Assembly: GCA_949292985.1 (NCBI GenBank) | Contig: CASFBF010000009.1 | Coordinates: 1-61,547 of the forward strand | Length of the DNA stretch: 61,547 nucleotides | Source: an uncultured Bacillota bacterium | GTDB taxonomy: Bacteria > Bacillota > Clostridia > Christensenellales > UBA1242 | Direction: 5' to 3' | Shown: in pieces, positions 8,470-16,784 of the stretch | Numbering within the stretch: the stretch's first letter is position 1 | Layout: the number at the start of each line of letters is the position of its first letter | Notes under the pieces: model-generated | Told to the model about the DNA's origin: nothing | The model's input: only the letters and a program-made list of their open reading frames with translations | Database searches by the model: none | Made by a program: the position numbers and the translations under genes

Positions 8470-10130
8470 AAATTTTAAGTTTACATATCGAAAATTTTGG
8501 AAAATTGCACAACTATGACCATGTTTTTAGCGATGGGTTGAATGTTATTGAAAATGCAAACGCATGGGGGAAAACCACGCTTGCAGTATTTATTAAAGCC
8601 ATGTTTTACGGAATGGATAAAAAAGGAAATTCTAAGCCATATGATGCTGAGCGTAGCAAATATTCGCCATGGCAGGGCGGAACATACGGCGGAAGTTTGA
8701 TATTTGAAGTAAATGATAAAAAATATAGGGTTCTTAGAACTTTTGCTCCAACTCCCGAAGGCGACCGTTTTGAACTTTTAGATTTACAAACAAACAAAAT
8801 TTCAAAAGATTTTTCAACTAATCTTGGGGAAGAACTGTTTGAAGTTGGCAAAGAAACTTTTTGCATTACAACTTTTTTTGCTCAGGGTGATATAAACGGT
8901 CAGATAAATGACGAGGTGCGTTCACATCTAAGCGGAGCAAGTATTTTTAGCGGAGATGCAGAAATATATTCAAAAGCCGTAAAAAAGTTAAAGGAATTTT
9001 CACATTCACTTTTGGTTGCAACTCCTAAAATACATGAAGTTTATGCATATCAAGAAAATATTGAAATAAAAAAACAACAACTGGAAAATCTTAACGGACA
9101 AAAAGAGGCTTTGACTGAGCAAATTCAACAACTTGAAGAAAACTTAAAAAATTCACAAGAGCAGGAAAAGCCAGTGCCAGCAAACGATAATTCACAAGTG
9201 AAAACCCAGCAATTATCAAATTTAAAAGCACAACGAGAAGACATTGAAAAACAACTTGGTGCTAAACAAAAACAAAACTCTTTTTCAAAAACAAAATTAT
9301 GGTTTTTGTTTGGGTTTGCTATAACAATGGCGGTTCTATCATTAGTTTTAGGTTTAACAGGTCAGGCAAGTTATTTAACAGCATCAGTTGGTGCGGTTGC
9401 AGGAGTGTTACTTATAATTTTCATTATATTCTTTGTAAAATTAAAAAAAGAAGGCGCTGAAACAATTATCGATTTACAGAATAAGTTGCAAGAATTAAAT
9501 ATCCAAATTTCACAAGTGGAGCAACAAATAATTTTAATAGCAACTGGTGCGCAACAAAATATATCAGAACTTTCAAAACGAGCCGAACAAAATACACAAC
9601 TGGCAGTAGATAAAATCAGGCTCAAACAAATTGAAGCCCAAATTGATGCGCTTGTGGAAGAAATTGATGAACTGGAAGTTCAACTGGTATCAATGCAACA
9701 GTTAAGACAAGACAATTCTAACAAGCAGGAAATAGTGAAAAATGTTTTAAGTTTTTTAGAACAGGCAAGAGATAATCTTTCTCAGCGCTTTGTTCAGCCA
9801 ATGCAACAAAAATTTGATGGTTTTTTACAAAAACTTGAAGAAAAGGGGCAAATTAAACTTAACACTGACCTTGATGTTTTGTTGGATACTCAAACGGGTG
9901 TTAAGGAAGATAAATACCTTAGTCATGGTAAACGAGATTTGGTCACGATTTGCAAAAGATTTGCTTTGATTGAAAGTGTGTTTCAAAAACAAAAACCTTT
10001 TGTCATTTTGGACGACCCATTTGTAAACCTTGACGAAAGTTCTTTAAAAAACATGTTAAATTTGGTCGACGAATACTCCAAAAATTATCAGATTATATAT
10101 TTAATTTGTCATCATTCAAGGGCAAAATAA
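8466..10130 (+). CDS. YhaN/SbcC-like ATPase with membrane hairpin
   Basis: A 554-residue SMC/Rad50-type ATPase, presumably the partner of the preceding nuclease. The N-terminal P-loop is NAWGKTT rather than the canonical GxxxxGKT. The C-terminus has a signature-like segment LSHGKRDLVTI and Walker B FVILDDPFVNLDE. Between them lie two Gln/Glu-rich coiled coils (about 195-265 and 335-450) separated by two hydrophobic helices at about 278-330. The arms are short; Bacillus YhaN is about 960 residues. The hydrophobic hairpin implies tethering to the inner face of the membrane. The ATG overlaps the upstream stop. Confidence 0.8.
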   Translation: MKILSLHIENFGKLHNYDHVFSDGLNVIENANAWGKTTLAVFIKAMFYGMDKKGNSKPYDAERSKYSPWQGGTYGGSLIFEVNDKKYRVLRTFAPTPEGDRFELLDLQTNKISKDFSTNLGEELFEVGKETFCITTFFAQGDINGQINDEVRSHLSGASIFSGDAEIYSKAVKKLKEFSHSLLVATPKIHEVYAYQENIEIKKQQLENLNGQKEALTEQIQQLEENLKNSQEQEKPVPANDNSQVKTQQLSNLKAQREDIEKQLGAKQKQNSFSKTKLWFLFGFAITMAVLSLVLGLTGQASYLTASVGAVAGVLLIIFIIFFVKLKKEGAETIIDLQNKLQELNIQISQVEQQIILIATGAQQNISELSKRAEQNTQLAVDKIRLKQIEAQIDALVEEIDELEVQLVSMQQLRQDNSNKQEIVKNVLSFLEQARDNLSQRFVQPMQQKFDGFLQKLEEKGQIKLNTDLDVLLDTQTGVKEDKYLSHGKRDLVTICKRFALIESVFQKQKPFVILDDPFVNLDESSLKNMLNLVDEYSKNYQIIYLICHHSRAK

Positions 10131-10239
10131 ACATTTTTTGGTATTCTTTTCATATATAATAGAAAAAATTGATAAAAACAGTTGCAATTTTTTATCTTAT
10201 TTGATATATTTATTAAGTCGCAATAAGTTTGGCGACTTT

Positions 10240-10315
10240 GCGGGAGTGGCTCAGTTGGTAGAGCGTTGCCTTGCCAAGGCAAAGGTCGCGGGTTCGAACC
10301 CCGTCTTCCGCTCCA
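10240..10315 (+). tRNA. tRNA-Gly (anticodon GCC), CCA encoded
   Basis: Full cloverleaf. The acceptor GCGGGAG / CTTCCGC has one G-U pair, the anticodon loop is TTGCCAA, and the T arm contains GGTTCGAACCC. The discriminator is T, followed by encoded CCA. No partial copy flanks this tRNA. Confidence 0.97.
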
Positions 10316-10321
10316 AATATT

Positions 10322-10344
10322 TCCTACGATAGTAGGATTTTTTT
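10322..10344 (+). terminator. Terminator after tRNA-Gly(GCC)
   Basis: Short stem CCTAC-GATA-GTAGG followed by a run of T. Confidence 0.7.
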
Positions 10345-10397
10345 ATAGAACAAAAAATTTATAACTTAATATTTAAAATTTGTCAAAAGAAATCTTG

Positions 10398-10426
10398 TTG
10401 ACAGAAATTATTTATAATGCTAATAT
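10398..10426 (+). promoter_or_regulatory. Promoter of the sufC-like gene, predicted leaderless
   Basis: Consensus TTGACA (10398-10403), 17 bp, extended -10 TGCTAATAT (TAATAT 10421-10426). The predicted +1 is base 10433, the A of the ATG. There is no Shine-Dalgarno. Confidence 0.8.
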
Positions 10427-10432
10427 AATCAT

Positions 10433-11146
10433 ATGTTAAAATTAGAAAATATTAGTTATGTTGTTGAAGAAAATGGTAAAAACAAAACCATTCTTGATAA
10501 CTTAAATTTAAGTTTTGATGATAAAAAATTATATATCATTACTGGTCCCAATGGTAGTGGCAAGTCTACTCTTGTCAAAATAATTATGGGCATCGAAACT
10601 CCTACAACTGGAAACATTGTTTTTAATGGAATTAGCCTTGATGGTTTAGAAATAAATGAAAGGGCAAACTTAGGAATTAGTTATGCTTTTCAGCAACCTG
10701 TTAAATTTAAAGGCTTGAAAGTAAGAGATTTGCTGGATTGTGCAACAGGCAAAAAGAACGATTTTGCATCTTTATGTCATTATCTTTCAGTGGTTGGTTT
10801 ATGTGCTAGGGATTATGTTGATAGACCAGTTGATGATAAACTTTCAGGCGGGGAGTTAAAACGGATAGAACTTGCCATGGTTCTTTGCAGGAATAGCAAA
10901 TTGAATATTTTTGATGAGCCAGAGGCAGGTATAGATTTGTGGAGTTTTGAAAATTTAACAAATATATTTAAATCACTTAATAGTGCCACAAATATTATTG
11001 TAAGCCATCAAAAGAAAATTTTGGAAATTGCTGACGAAGTTATATTGATAAAAAATGGCAAAGTAGAAAAAATTGGAAAATATAACCAAATTCTTCCTTA
11101 TATTCAAAATACTCAATGTGAAAAACTGCGAGGTGACCATGAATAA
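10433..11146 (+). CDS. sufC: SufC-like Fe-S assembly ABC ATPase
   Basis: A 237-residue soluble ABC ATPase. It has Walker A GPNGSGKST (38-46), a Q-loop FQQPVKFKG, signature LSGGELKR, Walker B NIFDEPEAGID and switch His in VSHQK. The sequence around the Q-loop and the EPEAGIDLWSF segment are typical of SufC rather than transporters, and no permease is adjacent. The next gene overlaps by 8 bases and encodes a SufB/D-family scaffold, giving a two-gene minimal SUF system. Family knowledge: SufC powers Fe-S cluster assembly on the SufB scaffold. The same gene pair is sometimes called SmsCB. Confidence 0.9.
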   Translation: MLKLENISYVVEENGKNKTILDNLNLSFDDKKLYIITGPNGSGKSTLVKIIMGIETPTTGNIVFNGISLDGLEINERANLGISYAFQQPVKFKGLKVRDLLDCATGKKNDFASLCHYLSVVGLCARDYVDRPVDDKLSGGELKRIELAMVLCRNSKLNIFDEPEAGIDLWSFENLTNIFKSLNSATNIIVSHQKKILEIADEVILIKNGKVEKIGKYNQILPYIQNTQCEKLRGDHE

Positions 11147-12059
11147 AATTGAACAAGTATTACTTGAAAAAATTTCAAGCCTTCACAAAATTCCTGCGGG
11201 TGCGGTTAACATAAGAAGCAACGGTGAAGTTGTTAAAAGAACCTCTACAAGCGAAATTGAAATAGTTCCTAAAAAAGATAAAAGCGGAATTGACGTTTTT
11301 GTTAAACCAAATGTTGTGGGCAAAAGTGTGCATATCCCTGTTCTTGTAACAGTAGGCGGTTTTGACGATGTCGTTTACAACGATTTTTACATTGCTGAAA
11401 ACTGCGACATAACAATTGTTGCAGGTTGCGGAATTCATAATTCTACTTGCAACACCAGCACGCATAATGGTATTCATTGTTTTCACATTTCAAAAAATAG
11501 TAAAGTGAAATATTTTGAAAGTCATGTTGGTGAAGGTGAAGGAAGTGGTGGAAAAGTTTTAAATCCTATTACCAAAATTTATATGGAAAATGGCAGTCAG
11601 ATGCTAATGGAAACTATCCAAATTGAAGGAGTTTCGTCAACAATAAGAAAAACTTTTGCTAGTCTGAAAGACAATGCTAAACTTTCAATTAGTGAAAAAC
11701 TTCTGACAACAGATTTTCAAACTGCAAAAACTCAATTTGATGTAAACTTGTTGGGAGAAAATAGTAGCGTTGAAGTTAAAAGCAGAAGTGTTGCAAAAAA
11801 TTATTCGATGCAAGAGTTTAAGTCAAATATTGTAGGTAAAAATCAATGCTTTGGACATGTCGAATGCGATGGAATTGTGCTTGATGAGGCAAGGATAATT
11901 TCAACACCGAAAATTGATGCGGTAGATAACAACGCTTCACTTATTCATGAGGCTGCAATCGGTAAAATTGCAGGCGAGGAGTTAACTAAACTTATGACGC
12001 TGGGGTTAACTAAACAGCAGGCAGAAGAGATGATTATTCAAGGATTTTTGATGGGATAA
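11139..12059 (+). CDS. SufB/SufD-family Fe-S cluster scaffold, short form
   Basis: A 307-residue SufBD-family protein; classical SufB is about 465 and SufD about 430. The core beta-helix includes NCDITIVAGCGIHNSTCN. The family C-terminal signature is clear: SLIHEAAIGKIAGEELTKL followed by LGLTKQQAEEMIIQGFLMG. Cysteines cluster in the CGIHNSTCNTSTHNGIHC region, and another lies in GHVECDG. The ATG at 11139 follows AGGTGACC and overlaps sufC. No sufS, sufU or second SufB/D gene is adjacent; a cysteine desulfurase-family gene lies 10 kb away. Probably the scaffold partner of the preceding ATPase. Confidence 0.88.
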   Translation: MNKIEQVLLEKISSLHKIPAGAVNIRSNGEVVKRTSTSEIEIVPKKDKSGIDVFVKPNVVGKSVHIPVLVTVGGFDDVVYNDFYIAENCDITIVAGCGIHNSTCNTSTHNGIHCFHISKNSKVKYFESHVGEGEGSGGKVLNPITKIYMENGSQMLMETIQIEGVSSTIRKTFASLKDNAKLSISEKLLTTDFQTAKTQFDVNLLGENSSVEVKSRSVAKNYSMQEFKSNIVGKNQCFGHVECDGIVLDEARIISTPKIDAVDNNASLIHEAAIGKIAGEELTKLMTLGLTKQQAEEMIIQGFLMG

Positions 12060-12087
12060 AACTGAATAGTAATGTTCAGTTTTTTCT
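12060..12087 (+). terminator. Terminator of the suf pair
   Basis: AACTGAA / TTCAGTT stem with an 8-base loop, then a T run. Confidence 0.85.
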
Positions 12088-12225
12088 TTTGTGTTTTTAA
12101 TTAGCAGAATTTAATAAAAAGACTGACAATTAAATCAATTAAATATTCACATCTTACACAAATTTTGCATAAAAATAATTGACTAAATTTGATAATTATG
12201 TTATTTTAATTATGTTCATCACAGT

Positions 12226-12300
12226 GGTACCATAGCCAAGCGGTAAGGCAAAGGTCTGCAAAACCTTCATTCCCCGGTTCGAATCCGGGTGGTACCTCCA
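12226..12300 (+). tRNA. tRNA-Cys (anticodon GCA), CCA encoded
   Basis: Acceptor GGTACCA / TGGTACC is perfectly paired. The anticodon loop is CTGCAAA in GGTCTGCAAAACC, and the T arm CCCGGTTCGAATCCGGG is intact. The roughly 65 bases after it hold no recognisable gene. Confidence 0.97.
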
Positions 12301-12368
12301 TATTTATTTTCAGCGCTGGGACAGGCTTTAAACAAATCTGAAATGCGTTGGAAATGAAAAAAACACAT

Positions 12369-12459
12369 GCTGGTGTGGGCGGTCGGGTCCCCTGAAAATG
12401 CTCGCATTTTTAGGGCACAGTGGCAGACGCACGGGGCTTAAAAGTCCTGTGCGAAACTT
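12369..12459 (+). pseudogene. Broken 5' copy of tRNA-Leu(UAA) carrying a hairpin insert
   Basis: The first ten bases (GCTGGTGTGG) match the intact tRNA-Leu 127 bases downstream. The D-arm is then interrupted by about 40 bases containing a 12-bp hairpin (12390-12415: CCCTGAAAATGC, loop TC, GCATTTTTAGGG). The copy resumes with TGGCAGACGCAC and a decayed anticodon arm, then ends without variable or T arms. It cannot fold as a tRNA. Confidence 0.8.
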
Positions 12460-12495
12460 AAAACTAAATACACAGAAATGTAAAAACAATCACAT

Positions 12496-12581
12496 GCTGG
12501 TGTGGCGGAATGGCAGACGCACAGGACTTAAAATCCTGAGAGGGCAACTTCGTGTGGGTTCAAGTCCCACCACCAGCACCA
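12496..12581 (+). tRNA. tRNA-Leu (anticodon TAA), CCA encoded
   Basis: Class II tRNA. Acceptor GCTGGTG / CACCAGC, anticodon stem CAGGA / TCCTG with loop CTTAAAA, a variable arm, and T arm GTGGGTTCAAGTCCCAC. Confidence 0.97.
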
Positions 12582-12602
12582 AATTATTTAGGTTTATAAG
12601 AA

Positions 12603-12630
12603 AAAAAAGTCAGCAAACGCTGACTTTTTT
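12603..12630. terminator. Bidirectional terminator between tRNA-Leu and the flavoenzyme
   Basis: AAAAAAGTCAGC-AAAC-GCTGACTTTTTT is symmetric and can end transcription in both directions. Confidence 0.85.
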
Positions 12631-12635
12631 GTTTT

Positions 12636-14687
12636 TTAAATTTTTTCTGCAACTTCCCAAGCACGCCATACAACTGTGCGAAGATTGCCAACTTTTAATG
12701 CATCTCCAACAATGTGTACATGTTTTGATTTTTTTGCAAGTGGGGCAGGATTATATCCAATTGCAGATATTATGCTGTCGGCCTTAATTTTGTTTTCTTG
12801 TCCACCTTTTGTCATAAAAATAACTTCACCGTCTTTAATTTCTTTAACGCTACTTTCAAGGTATACAGGCACTTTGTTTAGTTTAAAGAAATCTCTAAGG
12901 TATGAAGAATTTGCAAGGCATAAGCCGTTTGAAACCATTAAATCTTGCAAACTTTCTATAATCACTGGTTCTTTGCCTTTTAAGTATAAGTCATAGGCAA
13001 TTTCGCAACCGCTTAATCCTCCGCCAATAATTACAACTTTGTTTCCAACTTCTTTGCCATTTAAATAGTCAATCGCATCAATGCATTTATCTGAGCCTGG
13101 AACTTTGAGTTTTCTTGCTTTTGAACCTGTTGCAATAACAATTTCGTCAGCATCAAGTTTAGAAATATCGGTTATTTCAGTGTTGTAAACAACTTTTATT
13201 GGTAGTGTAGCGATTTGGCGTCTATACCATTCAATTAGTGCTTTATCATTTTCTTTAAAACTTGGAGCAGCGGCTGGTATGAAAACACCACCCAATTTAT
13301 CTGTTTTTTCATAAATTGTAACTTCATGGCCACGCAAAGTTGCAATTCTTGCCACTTCAATTCCTCCTATGCCTCCGCCAATCACGGCAATGCGTTTTTT
13401 GCGTTTAGCAGGGTGGATATCATATTTATGATTTTGCATTGTAAGTGGATTGAGTGCGCATCTTGACATATGTTTGGAATCATCCATAGCCGCTCCGCAT
13501 GCGATGCCTTTATAATGCGACATTGGGAAGCACCCATTGTGACAATGTATGCAAGGCATAATATCCTTTTCTCTGCCTTCCATAAGTTTTGTAATCCATT
13601 CAGGATCGGTGAGGAATTGTCTAGCAAAACCTACGCCATCGATTTTTCCGTCTTTAACTGCTTTTGCTCCTGTTTCAGGAATCATTTTGCCTGCGCAAAC
13701 AACCGGGATATCAACGAACTTTCTAATATGTTCAACTTCTTCTAAATTGCAGTTGTTTGGCATGTATGCAGGTGGGTGAGCCCAATACCATGCATCGTAT
13801 GTTCCATTATCACAGTTGAGCATGTCATATCCTGCATCTTGAAGATATTTTGCGGCCTTTTCACTTTCAGCCATATCTCTTCCAACTTCCGTGAATTTCT
13901 CGCCTGGCATAGCACCTTCACAAAAGCCTTTGGTTTTACTTACAACTGAGTAGCGAAGAGATACAGGATAATCTTCTCCACAGGCTTTCTTAATTGCTTT
14001 AACGATTGCAACTGGGAAGCGATATCTATTTTCAAAACTTCCACCATATTCGTCTGTTCTTTGGTTTGTATATTCAGTGGTAAATTGGTCGAGAAGATAA
14101 CCCTCATGCACAGCGTGAATTTCTACTCCGTCAACACCTGCTTCTTTGCACATCTTTGCAGTTTTAGCAAAACCTTTAATCATTTTTTCAATTTCTTTCT
14201 TTTTTAATGGTCTGCAATAAACACCTTCCGCCCATCTAGATGGCAAACGGCTTGGCGAAGCGCAAATTCTTGACACATCTATTATAGGTTTAAGCATTGC
14301 ACCTAAAAATTTATTTTTAAGCATTGGTACAAGCATAGTTGGAATTGAAAAAGAACGACCGAAACCAGCCGTAAGTTGAACAAAGAGTTTTGCTCCGTTG
14401 GCGTGGATTTCATTCATATATGGTTTCAATTTTCTAAATGCCCCTTTGGCTTTATATAACCAACTTCCACCAATCAAGTTTCTGATAGGGGCGATACCTG
14501 GAATGATTAACCCCACATTATTCTTTGCAAGTTTCATAAAGAAGTCAGCGGCGTCTTGGTCGAAATGATGTTTTTCCATCCAACCAAAAAGTGATGTTCC
14601 ACCCATTGGACAAATTACAAATCTGTTTTTAATTTCAACATTTCCAATTTTCCAAGGTGTGAATAAAGGTTGATATTTCTTTTCCAT
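12636..14687 (-). CDS. Old-yellow-enzyme/enoate-reductase-type FMN, Fe-S, FAD oxidoreductase
   Basis: A 683-residue three-part flavoenzyme. Residues 1-330 form an OYE-type FMN barrel (FTPWKIGNVEIKNRFV; catalytic-region HAVHEGYLLDQF; EYGGSFENRYRF). A [4Fe-4S] motif CIHCHNGC with a later Cys in SRCALNP follows near 375-410. The C-terminal half has two nucleotide-binding sites (IAVIGGGIGGIE for FAD, VVIIGGGLSGCE for NAD(P)H). This is the layout of 2,4-dienoyl-CoA reductase, enoate reductase and BaiCD/BaiH-type enzymes, which reduce activated C=C bonds under anaerobic conditions. The substrate cannot be read from sequence. ATG follows AAGGAGAA; monocistronic. Confidence 0.9.
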   Translation of the reverse strand: MEKKYQPLFTPWKIGNVEIKNRFVICPMGGTSLFGWMEKHHFDQDAADFFMKLAKNNVGLIIPGIAPIRNLIGGSWLYKAKGAFRKLKPYMNEIHANGAKLFVQLTAGFGRSFSIPTMLVPMLKNKFLGAMLKPIIDVSRICASPSRLPSRWAEGVYCRPLKKKEIEKMIKGFAKTAKMCKEAGVDGVEIHAVHEGYLLDQFTTEYTNQRTDEYGGSFENRYRFPVAIVKAIKKACGEDYPVSLRYSVVSKTKGFCEGAMPGEKFTEVGRDMAESEKAAKYLQDAGYDMLNCDNGTYDAWYWAHPPAYMPNNCNLEEVEHIRKFVDIPVVCAGKMIPETGAKAVKDGKIDGVGFARQFLTDPEWITKLMEGREKDIMPCIHCHNGCFPMSHYKGIACGAAMDDSKHMSRCALNPLTMQNHKYDIHPAKRKKRIAVIGGGIGGIEVARIATLRGHEVTIYEKTDKLGGVFIPAAAPSFKENDKALIEWYRRQIATLPIKVVYNTEITDISKLDADEIVIATGSKARKLKVPGSDKCIDAIDYLNGKEVGNKVVIIGGGLSGCEIAYDLYLKGKEPVIIESLQDLMVSNGLCLANSSYLRDFFKLNKVPVYLESSVKEIKDGEVIFMTKGGQENKIKADSIISAIGYNPAPLAKKSKHVHIVGDALKVGNLRTVVWRAWEVAEKI

Positions 14688-14707
14688 ATTCTTCTCCTTA
14701 TGACTTG

Positions 14708-14735
14708 ATTATAACATTTTGTTTATATTTTTCAA
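14708..14735 (-). promoter_or_regulatory. Promoter of the flavoenzyme gene
   Basis: Minus strand TTGAAA (14735-14730), 16 bp, TATAAT (14713-14708). Confidence 0.7.
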
Positions 14736-14894
14736 AATAATTCAAACAAAATTTAATTGCAAAAGCAATTCTCATAAAATAGAAATTTAACCACTTAACT
14801 TGTTAATTATAATTAGAAATAAAAAATGATTGCAAAATTTAGCAAAAACAATTATAATATAAGCGTTTAACCGTGTGTAAATTCAAGCAGTTTT

Positions 14895-14969
14895 GTTCTC
14901 GTAGTTCAACGGATAGAACAGTCGCCTCCTAAGCGACCGATGTGGGTTCGATTCCCGCCGGGAACACCA
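14895..14969 (+). tRNA. tRNA-Arg (anticodon CCT), CCA encoded
   Basis: Acceptor GTTCTCG / CGGGAAC, anticodon stem GTCGC / GCGAC with loop CTCCTAA, T arm GTGGGTTCGATTCCCGC. Confidence 0.96.
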
Positions 14970-14970
14970 A

Positions 14971-14999
14971 AAAAAGAGGCAGATTTTTGCCTCTTTTTA
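14971..14999. terminator. Bidirectional terminator between tRNA-Arg and tspO
   Basis: AAAAGAGGC / GCCTCTTTT stem with A and T tracts on both sides; it serves the convergent tRNA and TspO genes. Confidence 0.8.
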
Positions 15000-15467
15000 A
15001 TTTAATATCCATAGTGCGTTGTTGAGAGATGTTGCTAGTAAAAGCCAAATAGGGTATAGCCATAGTATATTTACATACCAGTATTTTATTTTTACTATTT
15101 CGCACAGCAACAATATTCCGAAAAACGCATTTAAAATTATTATAATGTTGCCTAGCAAAAGTTGATTTAATGTGAAAAATACCAAGCACCATAGTATGTT
15201 CATAAGACCATTTATTATTCCTAGAACTATTATGCGTTTGTTTATTTCTTGTTTTTTATAAAGTATTGTGAATATAACGCCGAAAGATAGATAAATAACC
15301 GTCCACATTATAGGGATTACAATATTAGGTATCCATTGGCTTGGTTTATTTAGCCCTTCATACCATGTCATTCCCAAATTTACAAAAAGGCTTCCTAATC
15401 CTGCAACAAGGAAAATAAACAGCCATGTTAAAATTATGTTAAGATTATTTTTAAAAAATTCTTTCAT
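14997..15467 (-). CDS. TspO/MBR family membrane protein
   Basis: A 156-residue integral membrane protein with five predicted helices, the family norm. Recognisable TspO landmarks are a Trp-rich first loop (WYEGLNKPSQWIPNIVIPIMWTVIYL), with the conserved L-x-KPxxxP and P-x-WT-x-x-Y pattern, and Asn/Trp-containing helices (GLMNILWCLVFF). TspO proteins bind tetrapyrroles and hydrophobic ligands; their exact bacterial role is unsettled. No porphyrin genes are adjacent. It is convergent with tRNA-Arg. Confidence 0.88.
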   Translation of the reverse strand: MKEFFKNNLNIILTWLFIFLVAGLGSLFVNLGMTWYEGLNKPSQWIPNIVIPIMWTVIYLSFGVIFTILYKKQEINKRIIVLGIINGLMNILWCLVFFTLNQLLLGNIIIILNAFFGILLLCEIVKIKYWYVNILWLYPIWLLLATSLNNALWILN

Positions 15468-15561
15468 GGTTTTATGTTATGCATTAAAATCAAATTTATT
15501 ATTGACGAGAAAAAGTTTTTGTTGATTTAATAAAAAAATGCATAAATATGCATAAAAATGT

Positions 15562-15590
15562 TTGCAATATTCAAAATGGCGTGCTATAAT
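15562..15590 (+). promoter_or_regulatory. Promoter of the 184-residue unknown gene
   Basis: TTGCAA (15562-15567), 17 bp, extended -10 TGCTATAAT (15585-15590). Confidence 0.75.
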
Positions 15591-15615
15591 TATATTATCA
15601 CATTTGGAGGAAAGT

Positions 15616-16170
15616 ATGCTTGAAACACTAGAAGAATTAGGGTTTGTTACATCAGAAAACGGTTGTTTTGACAATCAGGATAAAGTTATTTTATTACATA
15701 TTTATAAATCAAAACTAAATGGTGATAAAATTGATTTTGCGCAGATTGCACAGGAGTTAAATGCTGGCAAAAGCGTGAGCGATGAGGAGTTTTATAGTAA
15801 AATTAGAACTGCCCATAAAGTTTTGGCGGAAAAAAGGTCAAATGAAATTGATAATGAAAAACTTGGTTCTTCAAGACTTTTCGAAAAATTTGAGGAAAGA
15901 CTTAAAACTATTCAAGATGCTTTCCAAGATAAAAAAGTTCAATTTGAGACTATGCAAGAGTTGTTAAATAATCAAGATAGTTTAGACGCTTTTTGTCAAA
16001 AAACAAATATGTCGGGGAATAAAGATGTTGTTAAAAATGCTCTTTCTAGAAAGTTTGAAGAAATGAAACCAGACTATTTAAAATCAAAAATTAACTGCAT
16101 TAGTGTGGGTGTAGATTATTCGGCATGGGTCGACGCTAGAACTGGCAAATATTCAAGAGTTTTGGCTTAG
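15616..16170 (+). CDS. Unrecognised 184-residue cytoplasmic protein
   Basis: I do not recognise this protein. The ATG at 15616 follows a perfect GGAGG at good spacing and a strong promoter, so it is a real gene. The product (MLETLEELGFVTSENG...) is hydrophilic, has no signal or membrane segment, and is mostly helical, with a charged coiled-coil-like middle (FEKFEERLKTIQDAFQDKKVQFETMQELL is the core of about 29 residues, near 95-125). It ends with a small non-helical tail (CISVGVDYSAWVDARTGKYS). It stands alone between tspO and the rplM operon. Confidence 0.6.
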   Translation: MLETLEELGFVTSENGCFDNQDKVILLHIYKSKLNGDKIDFAQIAQELNAGKSVSDEEFYSKIRTAHKVLAEKRSNEIDNEKLGSSRLFEKFEERLKTIQDAFQDKKVQFETMQELLNNQDSLDAFCQKTNMSGNKDVVKNALSRKFEEMKPDYLKSKINCISVGVDYSAWVDARTGKYSRVLA

Positions 16171-16209
16171 AAATTGCTTGAAAATTTAATAAAAAATAAA
16201 TAAAATCGC

Positions 16210-16238
16210 TTGACAAAGTGTGTGATTATATATAAAAT
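16210..16238 (+). promoter_or_regulatory. Promoter of rplM-rpsI
   Basis: Consensus TTGACA (16210-16215), 17 bp, TAAAAT (16233-16238). Expected +1 near 16245. Confidence 0.8.
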
Positions 16239-16244
16239 ATAGAA

Positions 16245-16340
16245 GTCGCAAAAATTCAAGCGGTTTTTTGTTTATATTAGCCCCATAAATAAAAGAGGTT
16301 CTTGAAGGCTTGCAAAAATATTTATAGGAAGGATAATTAA
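16245..16340 (+). promoter_or_regulatory. rplM 5' leader, possible L13 autoregulatory RNA
   Basis: About 96 untranslated bases separate the predicted +1 from rplM, long for this compact genome. AGCC near 16280 can pair with GGCT near 16309. Firmicutes rplM leaders are known to bind L13; the match here rests on position only and was not tested against a model. Confidence 0.35.
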
Positions 16341-16784
16341 ATGAAAACTTTTATGGCTAAGCCGTCAGAAGTTGAAAGAAAATGGTATGTTATCGATGCA
16401 ACAAATTTGCCTCTTGGTAGACTTGCAACAGCGGTGGCTGATATTTTGACGGGTAAAAATAAAACAATTTACACTCCACATGTTGACACAGGTGATTTTG
16501 TCATCGTTGTTAACAGTGATAAAATGGTGCTTACAGGCAAAAAACTTGAAGACAAAAAACTTATTTGGCACACTGGCTATATTGGCGGTTTAAAAGAAGT
16601 TGGTTATGATAAACTCATGGCTGAAAACTCTCCAAAAGCACTTGAAAAAGCAGTAAAGGGTATGTTGCCAAAAACTTCGCTTGGAAGAAAACAATTTACA
16701 AGACTTCATGTTTACAAAGATGGTGAACATAATCATGAGGCTCAAAAACCTGAGCAAATAGTTGTAAAAGGAGCAAGAGTATAA
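16341..16784 (+). CDS. rplM: Ribosomal protein L13
   Basis: A 147-residue large-subunit protein. The family core is evident: [20 protein letters not shown], then a middle segment including [17 protein letters not shown], and [19 protein letters not shown]. Shine-Dalgarno AGGAAGG before the ATG. The TAA stop shares a base with the rpsI ATG, so the two subunit proteins are translationally coupled, as in most bacteria. Confidence 0.98.
   Translation: MKTFMAKPSEVERKWYVIDATNLPLGRLATAVADILTGKNKTIYTPHVDTGDFVIVVNSDKMVLTGKKLEDKKLIWHTGYIGGLKEVGYDKLMAENSPKALEKAVKGMLPKTSLGRKQFTRLHVYKDGEHNHEAQKPEQIVVKGARV

Noticed and set aside
10138..10332. Open frame across tRNA-Gly(GCC) encoding an apparent AQLVERCLAKAKVAGSNPVF peptide
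   Set aside because: It is the translation of the tRNA itself; no ribosome site and no independent gene evidence. Similar false frames cover the tRNAs at 12398-12787, 38190-38471, 41389-41783 and 51083-51277.
12301..12368. Degraded tRNA between tRNA-Cys and the tRNA-Leu fragment
   Set aside because: CAGCGCTGGGACAGGC hints at a tRNA piece, but no acceptor or T-arm pairing could be made.
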